Assembly: GCA_036821825.1 (NCBI GenBank)
Contig: DAISIV010000019.1
Location: 1 to 64,000 of the forward strand
From: CAITZA01 sp937915285
GTDB taxonomy: Bacteria; Desulfobacterota; Desulfomonilia; Desulfomonilales; Desulfomonilaceae
Direction: 5' to 3'
DNA length: 64,000 bases
Position numbers and translations under genes: made by a program. Each line of letters begins with the position of its first letter. Within the stretch, counting starts at the first letter, position 1. Below, piece by piece: positions 43,729 to 52,912 of this stretch. The notes beneath the pieces were generated by a model. That model was given only the letters and a program-made list of their open reading frames with translations, did not search any database and was not told the origin of the DNA.

Positions 43729-45366
43729 ATGTTCGTTAAGATCGCATTAACGATGATCTATGTAGCGATAACGCTCTACCTTGGCTACCGGGGCTGGAAA
43801 GAGACTACCGTCGCCAAGGACTATCTAATAGCGGGCCGCAGCATGGGTGGGTTTGTCATGGCCCTGTCATACGGCGCCACTTTCATAAGCACATCGGCGA
43901 TAATAGGATTTGGGGGAGCGGCGGCTCTGTTTGGGTTTTCGCTGCTCTGGCTGACTTTTCTGAACATCTTCGTGGGTATATTCCTGGCATTCGTCTTTTT
44001 CGGCAGTCGTGTTCGCCGCATGGGTCTTGCCCTTGACGCCCATACATTCCCAGAGCTTCTCGGGCGCAGGTATCAGTCACGATTCCTGCAGGGTTTTTCA
44101 GGGCTTGTGATCTTTTTCTTTCTCCCGATATATGCTGGCGCCGTGCTGATAGCCTTAGCCCGTCTGGTGGAAGTTTATCTTGGCATAAATTACCACGTGG
44201 CGTTACTTGGGTGTTCGTTCCTTGTAGCGGCGTACGTCCTGACGGGCGGCATCAAGGCAGTCATGTACACGGACGCATTCCAGGGTTGCGTCATGTTCGT
44301 CGTCATGGCGGTCTTCCTGGTGTCAACCTACTACATGTGTGGCGGCTTCATAAACGCCCATCAGACACTTACGGACATGGTCCAGTATTATCCTGAAACC
44401 CTCAAGAAGGGAGGGATGATAGGCTGGACCCAGGGGGCTGCTTTCGGAACTCCTCTGTGGTTAACAATTTACACAACCATAGTGCTGGGAGTCGGTATCG
44501 GCGTTTTGGCCCAGCCGCAACTTGCGGTCCGTTTCATGACCATCAAATCAGAGGCCCAGCTTAATCGCGGGGTCATTTACGGAGGAATTTTCATCCTCTG
44601 CATGACCGGTGTGGCCTTTGTTGTCGGGGCGCTGACCAACGTAGTTTTCTTCAAGGAATACGGGTTCGTCGAGAAAGTGGTTGATGGTGTAACAAAGAAG
44701 ATCCCTCAGATCTCGGTAGTTGTTGCAGGCGGCAATATCGACAAGATCATCCCCATGTATATTGAAAAGATGTTCCCGGACTGGTTCAGCACATTGTTCC
44801 TTCTCGCCATGTTTGCAGCGGCAATGTCGACACTGAGCGCCCAGTATCATGCCGGGGGAACATCTTTTGGGCGTGATGTTTACGAGAAGTTCCTGCGCGG
44901 CAAAGGTGACACCCTGCTGATGACCAGAATAGGTGTGGCTGCCACGATCGTCCTGACAGCTTTGTGGGGATTGGCTCTGCCTGAGAGCATAGTCGCCCTT
45001 GCTACCGCTTTCTTCTTCGGTCTTTGCTCTTCTTCGTTCCTGCCCGTGTTTGTATTAGGAATTTACTGGCGGGGAGTAACCTGGGCCGGAGCATGCGCCA
45101 GCATGGTGAGCGGCTTCACCATAAGCTCACTCTACGCCCTGTTCATCCACCAGAAAGAGGCTGTGGCAATTGGCCTTTGTAAAAAGATGTTCGGGGTTGA
45201 CACGCTGGTATCGACGTACGCTCCCATGAGCACAATATGGAAACTTCAGTTTGTCGATCAGAACGTCATTGCGCTTCCGATCAGCTTTCTCATAGCCATA
45301 GTGGTCAGTCTCATGACAACGAAGATAGACGAGCGCCACCTGGATCGATGCTGGAAGAATTTCTAG
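43729..45366 (+). CDS. Sodium:solute symporter (SSS family)
   Basis: This 545-residue LeuT-fold secondary transporter has about 13 helices. Landmarks are DYLIAGRSMGG near residue 31, the sodium-site region FISTSAIIGFGGAAALFG near 53, AYVLTGGIKAVMYTDAFQG near 167 and FAAAMSTLSAQYHAGGTSFGRDVY near 365. It belongs to the SSS group that includes acetate, pantothenate and proline carriers; in this genomic setting a short-chain carboxylate is likely (inference). AGGAGGAG lies before the ATG. It converges on an exonuclease/DUF294 operon, a pairing also known around acetate-type symporters. Confidence 0.9.
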   Translation: MFVKIALTMIYVAITLYLGYRGWKETTVAKDYLIAGRSMGGFVMALSYGATFISTSAIIGFGGAAALFGFSLLWLTFLNIFVGIFLAFVFFGSRVRRMGLALDAHTFPELLGRRYQSRFLQGFSGLVIFFFLPIYAGAVLIALARLVEVYLGINYHVALLGCSFLVAAYVLTGGIKAVMYTDAFQGCVMFVVMAVFLVSTYYMCGGFINAHQTLTDMVQYYPETLKKGGMIGWTQGAAFGTPLWLTIYTTIVLGVGIGVLAQPQLAVRFMTIKSEAQLNRGVIYGGIFILCMTGVAFVVGALTNVVFFKEYGFVEKVVDGVTKKIPQISVVVAGGNIDKIIPMYIEKMFPDWFSTLFLLAMFAAAMSTLSAQYHAGGTSFGRDVYEKFLRGKGDTLLMTRIGVAATIVLTALWGLALPESIVALATAFFFGLCSSSFLPVFVLGIYWRGVTWAGACASMVSGFTISSLYALFIHQKEAVAIGLCKKMFGVDTLVSTYAPMSTIWKLQFVDQNVIALPISFLIAIVVSLMTTKIDERHLDRCWKNF

Positions 45367-45378
45367 CCCCAAAACCAG

Positions 45379-45419
45379 AGAGAGGCTTGACCCGTAACGA
45401 GTCGGCCTCTCTTCTCTCC
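45379..45419. terminator. Terminator-like hairpin after the symporter
   Basis: AGAGAGGC and GCCTCTCT form a perfect 8-base stem closed by an 18-base loop, 12 bases after the symporter stop codon, followed by TCTCTCC. It lies between convergent genes. The T-content downstream is modest. Confidence 0.5.
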
Positions 45420-45487
45420 AATCATCCGGCACATGATTTACTGAAACTGTCGTAGGAACACCGACATCCGTCAATCAACCAACTTTC

Positions 45488-46192
45488 CTACCTGACTCCC
45501 CCCGCCTTGTAAAAATCCCTGAAACTCTTCATGCCAAGCTCTTTGAGTCTTTCCACAAGGAATAAGAACAGACATGCTGTCTGTAAAGCGTCACCAAGAG
45601 CGCTATGACTAGGAAATAAAGGTATTGCGCAGACCCTAGACAGTTCCACCAGGTTAAAAGAGTCTATTTCCGGGAAACGTTTGTCTTTGAGCCTTTCATG
45701 TTTCTTCCACAATGTCTTTGCAAGGGCCATTGAATCCAGGCATGGGTTGTGGATTGATCCACCCATTACTTTTGCGCATTTCTTGTCCAGGAATGAGAAA
45801 TCGAGTTCCGGTAGGTGACCGACGAGAACTGAACTCCCGCAATAGTCGAAAAAACGGGGCAGGACATCTTTGGGATCTGGGGCGCCCTTGATTTGCTCCG
45901 GGGTGATCTTGTGAACGAACGTGCCCTGTCCGACCTGTTTTTTTCCTGCGCACAAGAGCGAATGAAAGCTCTGGTCGATAAGGATTTGCATGGACTTTAT
46001 TCTTACCGCGGCTATTGACACTATCTCATCATGGGATGTGTCGAGCCCGGTAAGTTCAGTGTCAAATACAACAAACTCATATGATTCGATCGTCTGGGAG
46101 GGATCAAATGATCTAAATAGCTGGTGGTTTCGTTGCGCCAGTGGATGGGGGGCCTGACTGAAAAGCAGTTTTATGGTTTCCCAGAAGAACAC
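45488..46192 (-). CDS. DnaQ-like 3'-5' exonuclease
   Basis: A 234-residue DEDDh-type exonuclease: Exo I FDTELTGLD (Asp, Glu) near residue 43, Exo II VGHLPELDFSFLD near 124, Exo III HSALGDAL near 196 with the His and Asp. The ~40 residues before Exo I are an extra N-terminal part. It resembles the epsilon-like exonucleases encoded next to DUF294 signalling proteins and SSS symporters. It lies 11 bases downstream of the DUF294-type gene and so probably acts in the same pathway, perhaps on a nucleotide signal; this is inference. Confidence 0.85.
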   Translation of the reverse strand: MFFWETIKLLFSQAPHPLAQRNHQLFRSFDPSQTIESYEFVVFDTELTGLDTSHDEIVSIAAVRIKSMQILIDQSFHSLLCAGKKQVGQGTFVHKITPEQIKGAPDPKDVLPRFFDYCGSSVLVGHLPELDFSFLDKKCAKVMGGSIHNPCLDSMALAKTLWKKHERLKDKRFPEIDSFNLVELSRVCAIPLFPSHSALGDALQTACLFLFLVERLKELGMKSFRDFYKAGGVR

Positions 46193-46203
46193 TCAGCCAA
46201 ACC

Positions 46204-48132
46204 TCAAATCTCAACTCTTATCCTCGCCATGTATGTTTGCATTCGGCTGATGACCCCGAATGCGCCTTTTAGAGTTTGCTTCTCGAGATCAGTCAGGTCA
46301 GCAGGATCAACGAAGTTATTCGGCTCCATTCCCTGCTGAACCATACGCAATTGATGCACCAGGCGCAAACTCATGAGGAATTCATAAGCTGAAAGGATCT
46401 CGCTACATATTTCCTGATCCACTTCAGGAATTGAAGATAGGGCTAATAGCCTGGAATTTGTATTTGTTTCTCGAATCCCGTGTTTGAGCGCCATTGCCCT
46501 TGCAAAATCCACAACTGGAACCAGGCCTCGCATTTTGATGTCCAACCGGTTTTTGTGTTCTCCGTCCCTTTCAACGATGAAGTTCCGCAGAAAAGACAAC
46601 GGTGGCTTTATGGTCAGCGAATCCTTTGCGAGATGATTGACGAAAAACCTGTTACGCAGGATGCTTTCCATGACATGATCCCTGAGTCGGTCGGCAAGTT
46701 CCTGAGAACCGTGACCGCGCCTGAAATCAAGAAATATCTTTGCGTTCAGCATAACGTACTGATCTGCTGTGGACATCCACTCATCAAAATATCCGGTCCA
46801 CACGGAAAAGGGTTTACGCCAGATAGTTTTCGAGGCCATGTAGCCGCCCTTGCACAAAGGGAATCCGCATTCCACCAGATGGGGAATCATCTGATTGCCT
46901 AGAAATCTGAAATAAAGTTTGGAGGCCTTGCTTGATTCCCATGACGGATCAGGATCTTCATAGAGGATGGCGTTGTCCTGGTCGGTCCTGAGGGTTTGTT
47001 CCATGCGCCCTTCGCTGCCCATGACGAGCCATGTAAACGGGACTGGAGGCGGACCGAGTGTTTCCTGAAGCAGTGACAGCAATTTCCCAACTAGATGATC
47101 ATTGATTACCGCTATGATTCGAGTCACATCATTGGCTTTGGCTCCGCTTTCGACGAGTCGCCTGAGCAATCTCGGGGTCTTTTTCGCAAGTGAGTATATT
47201 GACTCAAAATCAGTCTGGCGATCGATCTCCTCCAACAGGACAATAGGCGACATCTCTTGGGAAGCCAGAATATCCTGGGCTGAAACCACGCCGATTGTTT
47301 CGAGGCCACGCCTGACAACCAGATGATGGATGTCATCCGAAGACATCCGGATTACAGCGTCGAGACATGAAGCGCCTGCTTCTATGGTGGCCGGGTTAGG
47401 TGTCATAATGGAACCGATCGGCTGATCGTAGTCTGCTCGACAAGCTACGACCCGTGTTCTGATATCCCTGTCCGAGACTAAACCAACAACACCCCGGTTC
47501 GGTTCGTTAACCAGTATCACGCTTGTATCAGACTGAGCCATGCGTTGCGCCGCCCTGTGTATGGTCTCAGATATGTCTATTATCTCGGGTATTCTCTTCA
47601 ACGCTTCGCTTACTGGAATACTTGCAAGCGCAAATCCTTCGGCAAGAGAGTCTTTAACTACCTCTGCCCGCAGTTCGCAGTACGTCTGCCCCACAAGATT
47701 TATGGAAAGATTTCGGTAATAGTTCTCCGCGAAGGTCGGATTAGTCCTTGCGAATTCCAGAAACTGTCCCTTGTCCAGAAGATAACAGAAGGTATCCTCA
47801 ACAGCTTCGACCGTGTGTGAGGCCTTGGCTTTACTAAGTATGGACGCTACTCCTACAAGCCCACCTTCCCCGCGATAATCAGATAGACTGGATTCTTCAC
47901 CGGATTCTTTCCTGTACAGCTTTAAAGCTCCACGCTCAATCAGGAACAGATTGTTTACTTCACTGACATCCTGCGTCAGAATTATCGTTCCCTTAGGATA
48001 AAACCCGAGCAAAGCCCCCTGACACAGTCTCTCAAGGACGTCACGTTCGAAACTGGCAAAAAACCATTGTTTTCGCAGAAAATCGACCAGAACTTGCGCT
48101 CCCATCTGGTAATCGCTGGTCAACTCAGACAT
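46204..48132 (-). CDS. Cyclic-nucleotide-binding, CBS-pair, nucleotidyltransferase (DUF294) signalling protein
   Basis: The protein has 642 residues. A cNMP-binding domain spans about residues 20-135. Two CBS domains span about 172-300 (GVVGLVSDRDIRTRV, TIGVVSAQDIL). A DUF294 nucleotidyltransferase domain has the GS-x-RxE-x4-TDxD motif in MGSEGRMEQTLRTDQDNA near residue 370. A DUF294 C-terminal substrate-binding domain spans about 495-640. The GlnD/GlnE-like catalytic residues are present. It probably modifies or signals to a partner according to nucleotide levels. It forms an operon with the exonuclease (11 bases downstream) and perhaps with the response regulator 60 bases upstream. Confidence 0.88.
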   Translation of the reverse strand: MSELTSDYQMGAQVLVDFLRKQWFFASFERDVLERLCQGALLGFYPKGTIILTQDVSEVNNLFLIERGALKLYRKESGEESSLSDYRGEGGLVGVASILSKAKASHTVEAVEDTFCYLLDKGQFLEFARTNPTFAENYYRNLSINLVGQTYCELRAEVVKDSLAEGFALASIPVSEALKRIPEIIDISETIHRAAQRMAQSDTSVILVNEPNRGVVGLVSDRDIRTRVVACRADYDQPIGSIMTPNPATIEAGASCLDAVIRMSSDDIHHLVVRRGLETIGVVSAQDILASQEMSPIVLLEEIDRQTDFESIYSLAKKTPRLLRRLVESGAKANDVTRIIAVINDHLVGKLLSLLQETLGPPPVPFTWLVMGSEGRMEQTLRTDQDNAILYEDPDPSWESSKASKLYFRFLGNQMIPHLVECGFPLCKGGYMASKTIWRKPFSVWTGYFDEWMSTADQYVMLNAKIFLDFRRGHGSQELADRLRDHVMESILRNRFFVNHLAKDSLTIKPPLSFLRNFIVERDGEHKNRLDIKMRGLVPVVDFARAMALKHGIRETNTNSRLLALSSIPEVDQEICSEILSAYEFLMSLRLVHQLRMVQQGMEPNNFVDPADLTDLEKQTLKGAFGVISRMQTYMARIRVEI

Positions 48133-48192
48133 TTAAGGCCTTTCTCCTCTCACTGACAAACCAAATCAAGTTGAGGGCGCCTGTGCGGAAAA

Positions 48193-48753
48193 TTAACTTT
48201 CAATTATTGTCGATTTGTTGACACCAACTTCCTCATCGAATTTCTTCCAGAATTCCTTCTCTGACTGTCGCCAGTCGGGCCCAAATGCGCTACCGAAATG
48301 ACCTGCAAGCTTTTCAAATACCTTGGCCCATCCGGACTGATAACTCAGTCCCAGAACATCCTCCAGGAAGGGAGCTAACATACCGAGCTGATCCTTTGGC
48401 AGGTAGGCCCTGGCGCCAAGTTCAATCGACTTCTTGAGGGATTGGGCGCTTATGGCGTGTGCAGTCAGCATTACTACAGGGATTTTTTTCTTTACCGCTA
48501 TTTCCAGGAGTTCAAACCCACGCACTCCCATGATGTCCAGTACGGCCAGATCATAAAACGACGCGTTCAGTTTCTCCGCTGCAGTCTCATAGCTCGTAGC
48601 AGTATCCAGGCGCACTCCGTACTCCTCGAGTTCCTCGTCAATAAGTTCGAGTATGTCCGACTCATCGTCAACCGCCAGAATTTCCTTGTCTTTTAAAATA
48701 CTTTTCTTCATATGGGCCGAGCCTGTTTTCTGTGGGGATGTGGAATCAGTCAT
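48193..48753 (-). CDS. Response regulator with receiver domain and unassigned C-terminal part
   Basis: The 186-residue protein starts MTDSTSPQK at 48753, with GAGAGG about nine bases upstream; an earlier start adds eight residues. The receiver spans about residues 25-140: VDDESD, phospho-acceptor in AVLDIMGVRG (the usual MP after Met is MG here), LTAHA and the YLPKDQ lysine. The C-terminal ~45 residues (WRQSEKEFWKKFDEEVGV) are helical and not a DNA-binding domain. It is 60 bases upstream of the DUF294-type gene, pointing to control by phosphorylation of that pathway. Confidence 0.85.
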   Translation of the reverse strand: MTDSTSPQKTGSAHMKKSILKDKEILAVDDESDILELIDEELEEYGVRLDTATSYETAAEKLNASFYDLAVLDIMGVRGFELLEIAVKKKIPVVMLTAHAISAQSLKKSIELGARAYLPKDQLGMLAPFLEDVLGLSYQSGWAKVFEKLAGHFGSAFGPDWRQSEKEFWKKFDEEVGVNKSTIIES

Positions 48754-49099
48754 GCAGTAAAGCCTCTCGATCGTCAAGACAAAAAACTTTATGTTTTAGC
48801 TACGGTATGAGGATGGGGCCCTTAATTTCAGGCCGCTATTTTTTAGAAGCCTCTGGACCCAAGGCTGTTGTTGAGATATTATAAGAAAATACATCAGGGT
48901 TAGCCCTAATCCGGATTTCATTATGGTGAAACCCCTGGAACTTTTGTCCCGAGTATTCGGACATTGGACAAATTTAATTTCAGGGCACATGTCTGCTATT
49001 CATTTTTCCATGACCAAGATCAGAAACAAAAATCCCTGAAAGACCCTCTATTCATTAAATGTAATCAGTTCGATCAATCAAAATTAAAAGGAGAAGCTT
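48754..49099. other. Divergent intergenic region
   Basis: This is 346 bases between the response regulator and the Sel1-repeat gene. It is AT-rich and holds an AAAAGGAGA ribosome site for the right-hand gene. No clear promoter hexamers, repeats or small gene were recognised. Confidence 0.5.
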
Positions 49100-49594
49100 A
49101 TGTCGATCAAATTTCTTTCCCGGTTTTCCGTTGTGAAAGGATCTTCAGCGCTCAGGATCATTTCCCTACTGGCGCTTTGCTGCTTGGTATCAGGAGGTTT
49201 TGCTTTAACCTGCGTCGACGCCCAACAGTCCACCGGACCGGCTGAGGGGACTCTTGAATACTACAAGGGACTTGCAGAAAAAGGTAACGCAGAGGCTCAA
49301 CTAAAACTTGCGGACCTGTATCGTCAGGGAAAGGATATTGCCCAGAACATATCCGAAGCCGCCAAATGGTATAGGAAAGCTGCTGAGCAGGGTTTGCAGG
49401 ATGCCCAGTTCAAGCTTGGAGAGCTTTATTATGAGGGAAAAGGAATAGCTCAGGACGCCAAGGAAGCTGCAAACTGGCTGGAGAAAGCCGCTAGTCAGGG
49501 TAACAAGGCCGCTACCGAGAAATTACAGGAGATCAAGTCAAAGGCTCAGGACAGCCTGAAAGATCTCAACAAGGCACTGGACATGATTCGTTAA
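49100..49594 (+). CDS. Exported Sel1-repeat protein
   Basis: This 164-residue protein has a signal peptide (about 1-41, hydrophobic core IISLLALCCLVSGGFA, cut near VDAQQ). Two Sel1-like repeats follow: AEAQLKLADLYRQGKDI-AQNISEAAKWYRKAAEQG and DAQFKLGELYYEGKGIAQDAKEAANWLEKAASQG. A charged helical tail ends it. Sel1 repeats are protein-binding solenoids, so a periplasmic scaffold role is likely. GGAG lies before the ATG. It is upstream of the flavodiiron gene, but no functional tie is known. Confidence 0.85.
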   Translation: MSIKFLSRFSVVKGSSALRIISLLALCCLVSGGFALTCVDAQQSTGPAEGTLEYYKGLAEKGNAEAQLKLADLYRQGKDIAQNISEAAKWYRKAAEQGLQDAQFKLGELYYEGKGIAQDAKEAANWLEKAASQGNKAATEKLQEIKSKAQDSLKDLNKALDMIR

Positions 49595-49675
49595 ACCACT
49601 CATAACATTCACGGACTCCGGCAACGAAGGCGCTTATGCCTGAAACCTATCCGGAAAATGGAAGGAGATTCAAAA

Positions 49676-50881
49676 ATGGAGCCTGCAAAATTTTCAGATT
49701 CTGTTGATTGGGTTGGGGCTATAGACTGGAATAGACGTCTTTTTGATTCACTCATTCCGTTGCCCGATGGAACAAGTTACAACGCTTTCTTGATCAAGGG
49801 ATCGGAGAAGACTGTTCTTGTCGATTCAGTCGATCCCGCATTTTCTGATGTCCTGCTGGAAAAACTGAAAGCAGTTCCCCGACTGGATTACGTCATCGCT
49901 CATCATGCCGAGCAGGATCATTCGGGAACCATCCCCAAAGTTCTGGCCAAGTATCCCGAGGCAAAAGTTATATGTACACCCAAAGGTAAAGAGCTACTCT
50001 CGCTTATGCTTGGTATCAGTGAGGACAGGTTCATGCCGGTAGCCGATGGCGCAACCATTTCCATCGGTGATAAAACGCTTGAATTTATTCACACCCCATG
50101 GGTCCATTGGCCGGAAACAATGACCACGTACCTCAAGGAAGAGCAGATTCTTTTTAGCTGCGATTTCTTTGGATCTCATATCGCGACAACCGAACTTTTT
50201 GTCTCGGATGAAGGGCGGGTCTATGAGGCTGCTAAACGATACTTTTCTGAAATCATGATGCCTTTCTCGAGAATCATCGAGAAAAACGTTGCAAAAGTGT
50301 CCCAGCGAGAGATCAGGATTATAGCGCCCAGCCACGGACAGGCGTATGGAAGACCGGATTTCATCCTCAAGGCATACGAGGAATGGATCTCTCCAACTCC
50401 GAGAAACCTGGCCGTGGTAGCCTACATCTCAATGCATGGAAGCACCAGGATGTTGGTGAAGCGGCTTGTTTCATCCCTAGCGGCGAAAGGTGTCGCTGTG
50501 GCTGAATTTGATCTTGCGGTAACCGACATAGGCAAGCTTGCGATAATGCTCGTTGACGCGGGCACGATAGTTTTGGGGACCCCCACGGTTCATGTCGGGC
50601 CTCACCCCGGCGTGGCATACGCTGCCATGCTGGCTAACATGATAAAACCAAAAGCAAGGTTTGTGTCCGTAGTTGGTTCTTACGGATGGAGCACAAAGGC
50701 GGTTGAACAGCTTGCAGCCTTGATCCCGAACCTTAAAGTCGAAGTCCTGACTCCTGTCATATGCAAGGGATTGCCTTCGGAAAACGACATTTCAGCCATT
50801 GACGAACTGGCCTCCCTGATAGCGACCAAACACAGGGAAGCCGGCTTCGAGGAATTACAAAAAATTGAATTGGTTTTCTGA
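49676..50881 (+). CDS. Flavodiiron protein (A-type flavoprotein, O2/NO reductase)
   Basis: The 401-residue protein has an N-terminal metallo-beta-lactamase-like di-iron domain with H-x-E-x-D-H in HHAEQDHSG (near residue 76), HTPWVHWPE, CDFFGSH and a later SHG. A C-terminal flavodoxin-like FMN domain starts at about 250 (VVAYISMHGSTRMLV; GTPTVHVGPHP). It is a class A protein (no rubredoxin tail) that reduces O2 to water or NO to N2O with electrons from rubredoxin. The start at 49676 is set by GGAGA nine bases upstream; an ATG at 49658 is possible. Anaerobes use it to protect oxygen-sensitive enzymes such as the nitrogenase encoded in this window. Confidence 0.93.
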   Translation: MEPAKFSDSVDWVGAIDWNRRLFDSLIPLPDGTSYNAFLIKGSEKTVLVDSVDPAFSDVLLEKLKAVPRLDYVIAHHAEQDHSGTIPKVLAKYPEAKVICTPKGKELLSLMLGISEDRFMPVADGATISIGDKTLEFIHTPWVHWPETMTTYLKEEQILFSCDFFGSHIATTELFVSDEGRVYEAAKRYFSEIMMPFSRIIEKNVAKVSQREIRIIAPSHGQAYGRPDFILKAYEEWISPTPRNLAVVAYISMHGSTRMLVKRLVSSLAAKGVAVAEFDLAVTDIGKLAIMLVDAGTIVLGTPTVHVGPHPGVAYAAMLANMIKPKARFVSVVGSYGWSTKAVEQLAALIPNLKVEVLTPVICKGLPSENDISAIDELASLIATKHREAGFEELQKIELVF

Positions 50882-50971
50882 TCACTCAACCTTTATCAAG
50901 ACCAACTCACGTTAATGGTCATCTTGACAGATGACCCGGGTTGATGTCTGTCCGGAATAAAGGAGTTATTG

Positions 50972-51691
50972 ATGGATGGTTCAAGAGAATTCGGAGAAAA
51001 AACCGTAGGCGAGATCGTAGCTGAGGATTACCGACTGGCAAAGGTTTTTGAGAGAAACGGAATAGACTTTTGTTGTGGAGGAAACATAAAACTTTCAGTT
51101 GCCTGCAGCGAGCGTGGCATAAGCGTGGCGGAAATTGCTGCGCAAATTGACGAGATCAGACGTACTCCAGCGGACAGAAGCCAGAACTACAACGCCTGGG
51201 ATCTCTCATTCTTAGCTGATTTCATTGTTAATACTCATCACGCCTACCTGAACGAAAATCTGGTTCAGATTGCCGCCGACGCTCACAGGATAAACAGCGT
51301 ACACGGCGCCAATCATCCGGAACTGGCCACAATTTACGCTATATTTGACAAAATCGTGGTTGACATGGTTGCCCATCTGCGAGAAGAGGAGCAGGTCCTT
51401 TTCCCTGCAGTCAAGAGGCTTGAATCTAATACCAGATCCGGGGCGCTGATAGAGGAATCAGACAGATCATTGATAAGGGGCTCTATTGAAAAATTGAGTC
51501 GTGAGCATGATGAGGTAGGGGATTCGGTTCACGAGATCAGGCGTTTGTCGGGTGAATATTCGCCCCCGGCCGACGCATGCAACACCTACGCCGTGACTTA
51601 CAAAAAGCTTCAGGAATTTGAGGATGACTTGCATAAACATGTTCATCTCGAAAACAACATACTATTTCCCAGGGTGATGGCGCTTTTGTAG
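50972..51691 (+). CDS. Iron-sulfur cluster repair di-iron protein (RIC/ScdA/YtfE family)
   Basis: A 239-residue protein: an N-terminal ScdA domain with DFCCGGN (about residues 31-37) and a hemerythrin-like domain whose histidine/glutamate ligands lie in NTHHAYLNE, AHLREEEQVLFPA, SREHDEVG and HVHLENNILFP. It repairs [Fe-S] clusters hurt by NO or oxidants. AAGGAG lies six bases before the ATG at 50972; the adjacent TTG is a less likely start. It follows the flavodiiron gene by 90 bases, and together they look like an O2/NO stress unit. Confidence 0.92.
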   Translation: MDGSREFGEKTVGEIVAEDYRLAKVFERNGIDFCCGGNIKLSVACSERGISVAEIAAQIDEIRRTPADRSQNYNAWDLSFLADFIVNTHHAYLNENLVQIAADAHRINSVHGANHPELATIYAIFDKIVVDMVAHLREEEQVLFPAVKRLESNTRSGALIEESDRSLIRGSIEKLSREHDEVGDSVHEIRRLSGEYSPPADACNTYAVTYKKLQEFEDDLHKHVHLENNILFPRVMALL

Positions 51692-52006
51692 TAACGCATC
51701 CCCTGAGATTCCATTGCACTGTCACTTGAACACTGAAATTGCAGGGGAAAGATTCGCCCTAGGGTTTACCATCGCAACACCATAATCCGGGGCCGTTTGT
51801 CACTGAAATGGCGTGATCAGACCTGCAATTCCTTGATAAGTTGACAGCCCTGTTTCCAGACCGACTGACTGCCGCTGGCGGTCCAGCCGGTTTTTTTGTG
51901 TGCATGTTCATGAAAAGATGAACAATTTCGTCAAATGGTGTATCTTTTCTCACAAGATTTTAGTCGAAAATGGTTTTTGAAAGACCAGGTGTAAGACAAC
52001 CGGTTC
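51692..52006 (+). other. Intergenic region with terminator
   Basis: 315 bases without a gene. It contains a rho-independent terminator (51861-51897). No clear promoter for the downstream 7TM gene was recognised. Confidence 0.5.
51861..51897 (+). terminator. Rho-independent terminator downstream of the Fe-S repair gene
   Basis: CCGACTGACTGCC pairs with GGCGGTCCAGCCGG (one mismatch and one bulge) around a three-base loop, followed directly by seven T. A good terminator, 170 bases after the Fe-S repair gene stop. Confidence 0.8.
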
Positions 52007-52912
52007 ATGCAACTTTTAATAATCACTTCCATAGTGCTCAATGCCTTCCTCGCCATGACCATGGCTTTCTTTTACTTCGCCCACAAGACGTTCCCGGGAT
52101 TCGGTCACTGGACGGCCGGAGTGTTAAGCATCGCAGCGAGTTATCTCATGATAGCTCTAAGGGGCGTCATTCCCATTGGTGTGTCAGTGCTCATGGTTAA
52201 TGTCCTGGTTACCATGAGTGGCGCTTTGTACCTCGATGGAATGCGACGATTTTTAGGTCTAAGCAGGATTTCACCAATAATCTATTCTATCCCCCTGATC
52301 CTTGGCATACACGCTTTTCTTTCAGTCCATTACTTTGATTCAAGCGCCTGGAGGGCCTTTTGGGTTTCAGCGGTTTTCGCCTGTTTCCATTTTCCAACAG
52401 CCTGGATTGTATTTCGCGAATATCCAAAAACCGGATCGACATTCTACCTTGTGATCGGAATAGAGATGGCGCTGGCAACCTTGATAATAGTAGCCAGGGC
52501 CATCTGGAACCTGAGTGTTCCGAACTTCCTTTTCATGATGGAGACTCCTGTGGAAACAGGCTTTTTCATCTCGGTAATGATTTTGCAAGTAATCATTTCT
52601 GTGTCCTTCATTATGCTCAATGCCGAAAGATTCAACATGGAGTTACTCCAAACACAGGCATCCCTACAATCCAACGTCGAGGCGCTGGAAAAGGCTTTGG
52701 CGGAAGTAAAGACACTGAAGGGAATCCTGCCCATATGCTCCAGTTGCAAGAAGATAAGGGATGATTCAAACAACTGGGTTCAGATGGAGGTTTATGTTCG
52801 TGACAGGACCTCGGCCGAATTTAGTCATGGTATCTGCCCAGACTGCCTGAGAGCGCTATACCCCGAATTCGCAGAGAATGTCCTCAATTCTCTGGAAGAA
52901 ACAAATAAATAG
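52007..52912 (+). CDS. Seven-helix membrane protein with coiled coil and C-terminal SHGIC cysteine module
   Basis: A 301-residue protein: about seven membrane helices (residues 3-205), a coiled coil near 210-240 (LQTQASLQSNVEALEKALAEVKTL), and a C-terminal module ICSSCKKIRDDSNNW ... FSHGICPDCLRALYPE near 243-290 with two CxxC pairs. The same tail ends many PAS or receiver proteins of this phylum, so the protein looks like a membrane sensor whose usual output domain is replaced by this zinc-like module. The ribosome site is weak (AGGTGT about 15 bases off). Ligand and partner unknown. Confidence 0.75.
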   Translation: MQLLIITSIVLNAFLAMTMAFFYFAHKTFPGFGHWTAGVLSIAASYLMIALRGVIPIGVSVLMVNVLVTMSGALYLDGMRRFLGLSRISPIIYSIPLILGIHAFLSVHYFDSSAWRAFWVSAVFACFHFPTAWIVFREYPKTGSTFYLVIGIEMALATLIIVARAIWNLSVPNFLFMMETPVETGFFISVMILQVIISVSFIMLNAERFNMELLQTQASLQSNVEALEKALAEVKTLKGILPICSSCKKIRDDSNNWVQMEVYVRDRTSAEFSHGICPDCLRALYPEFAENVLNSLEETNK

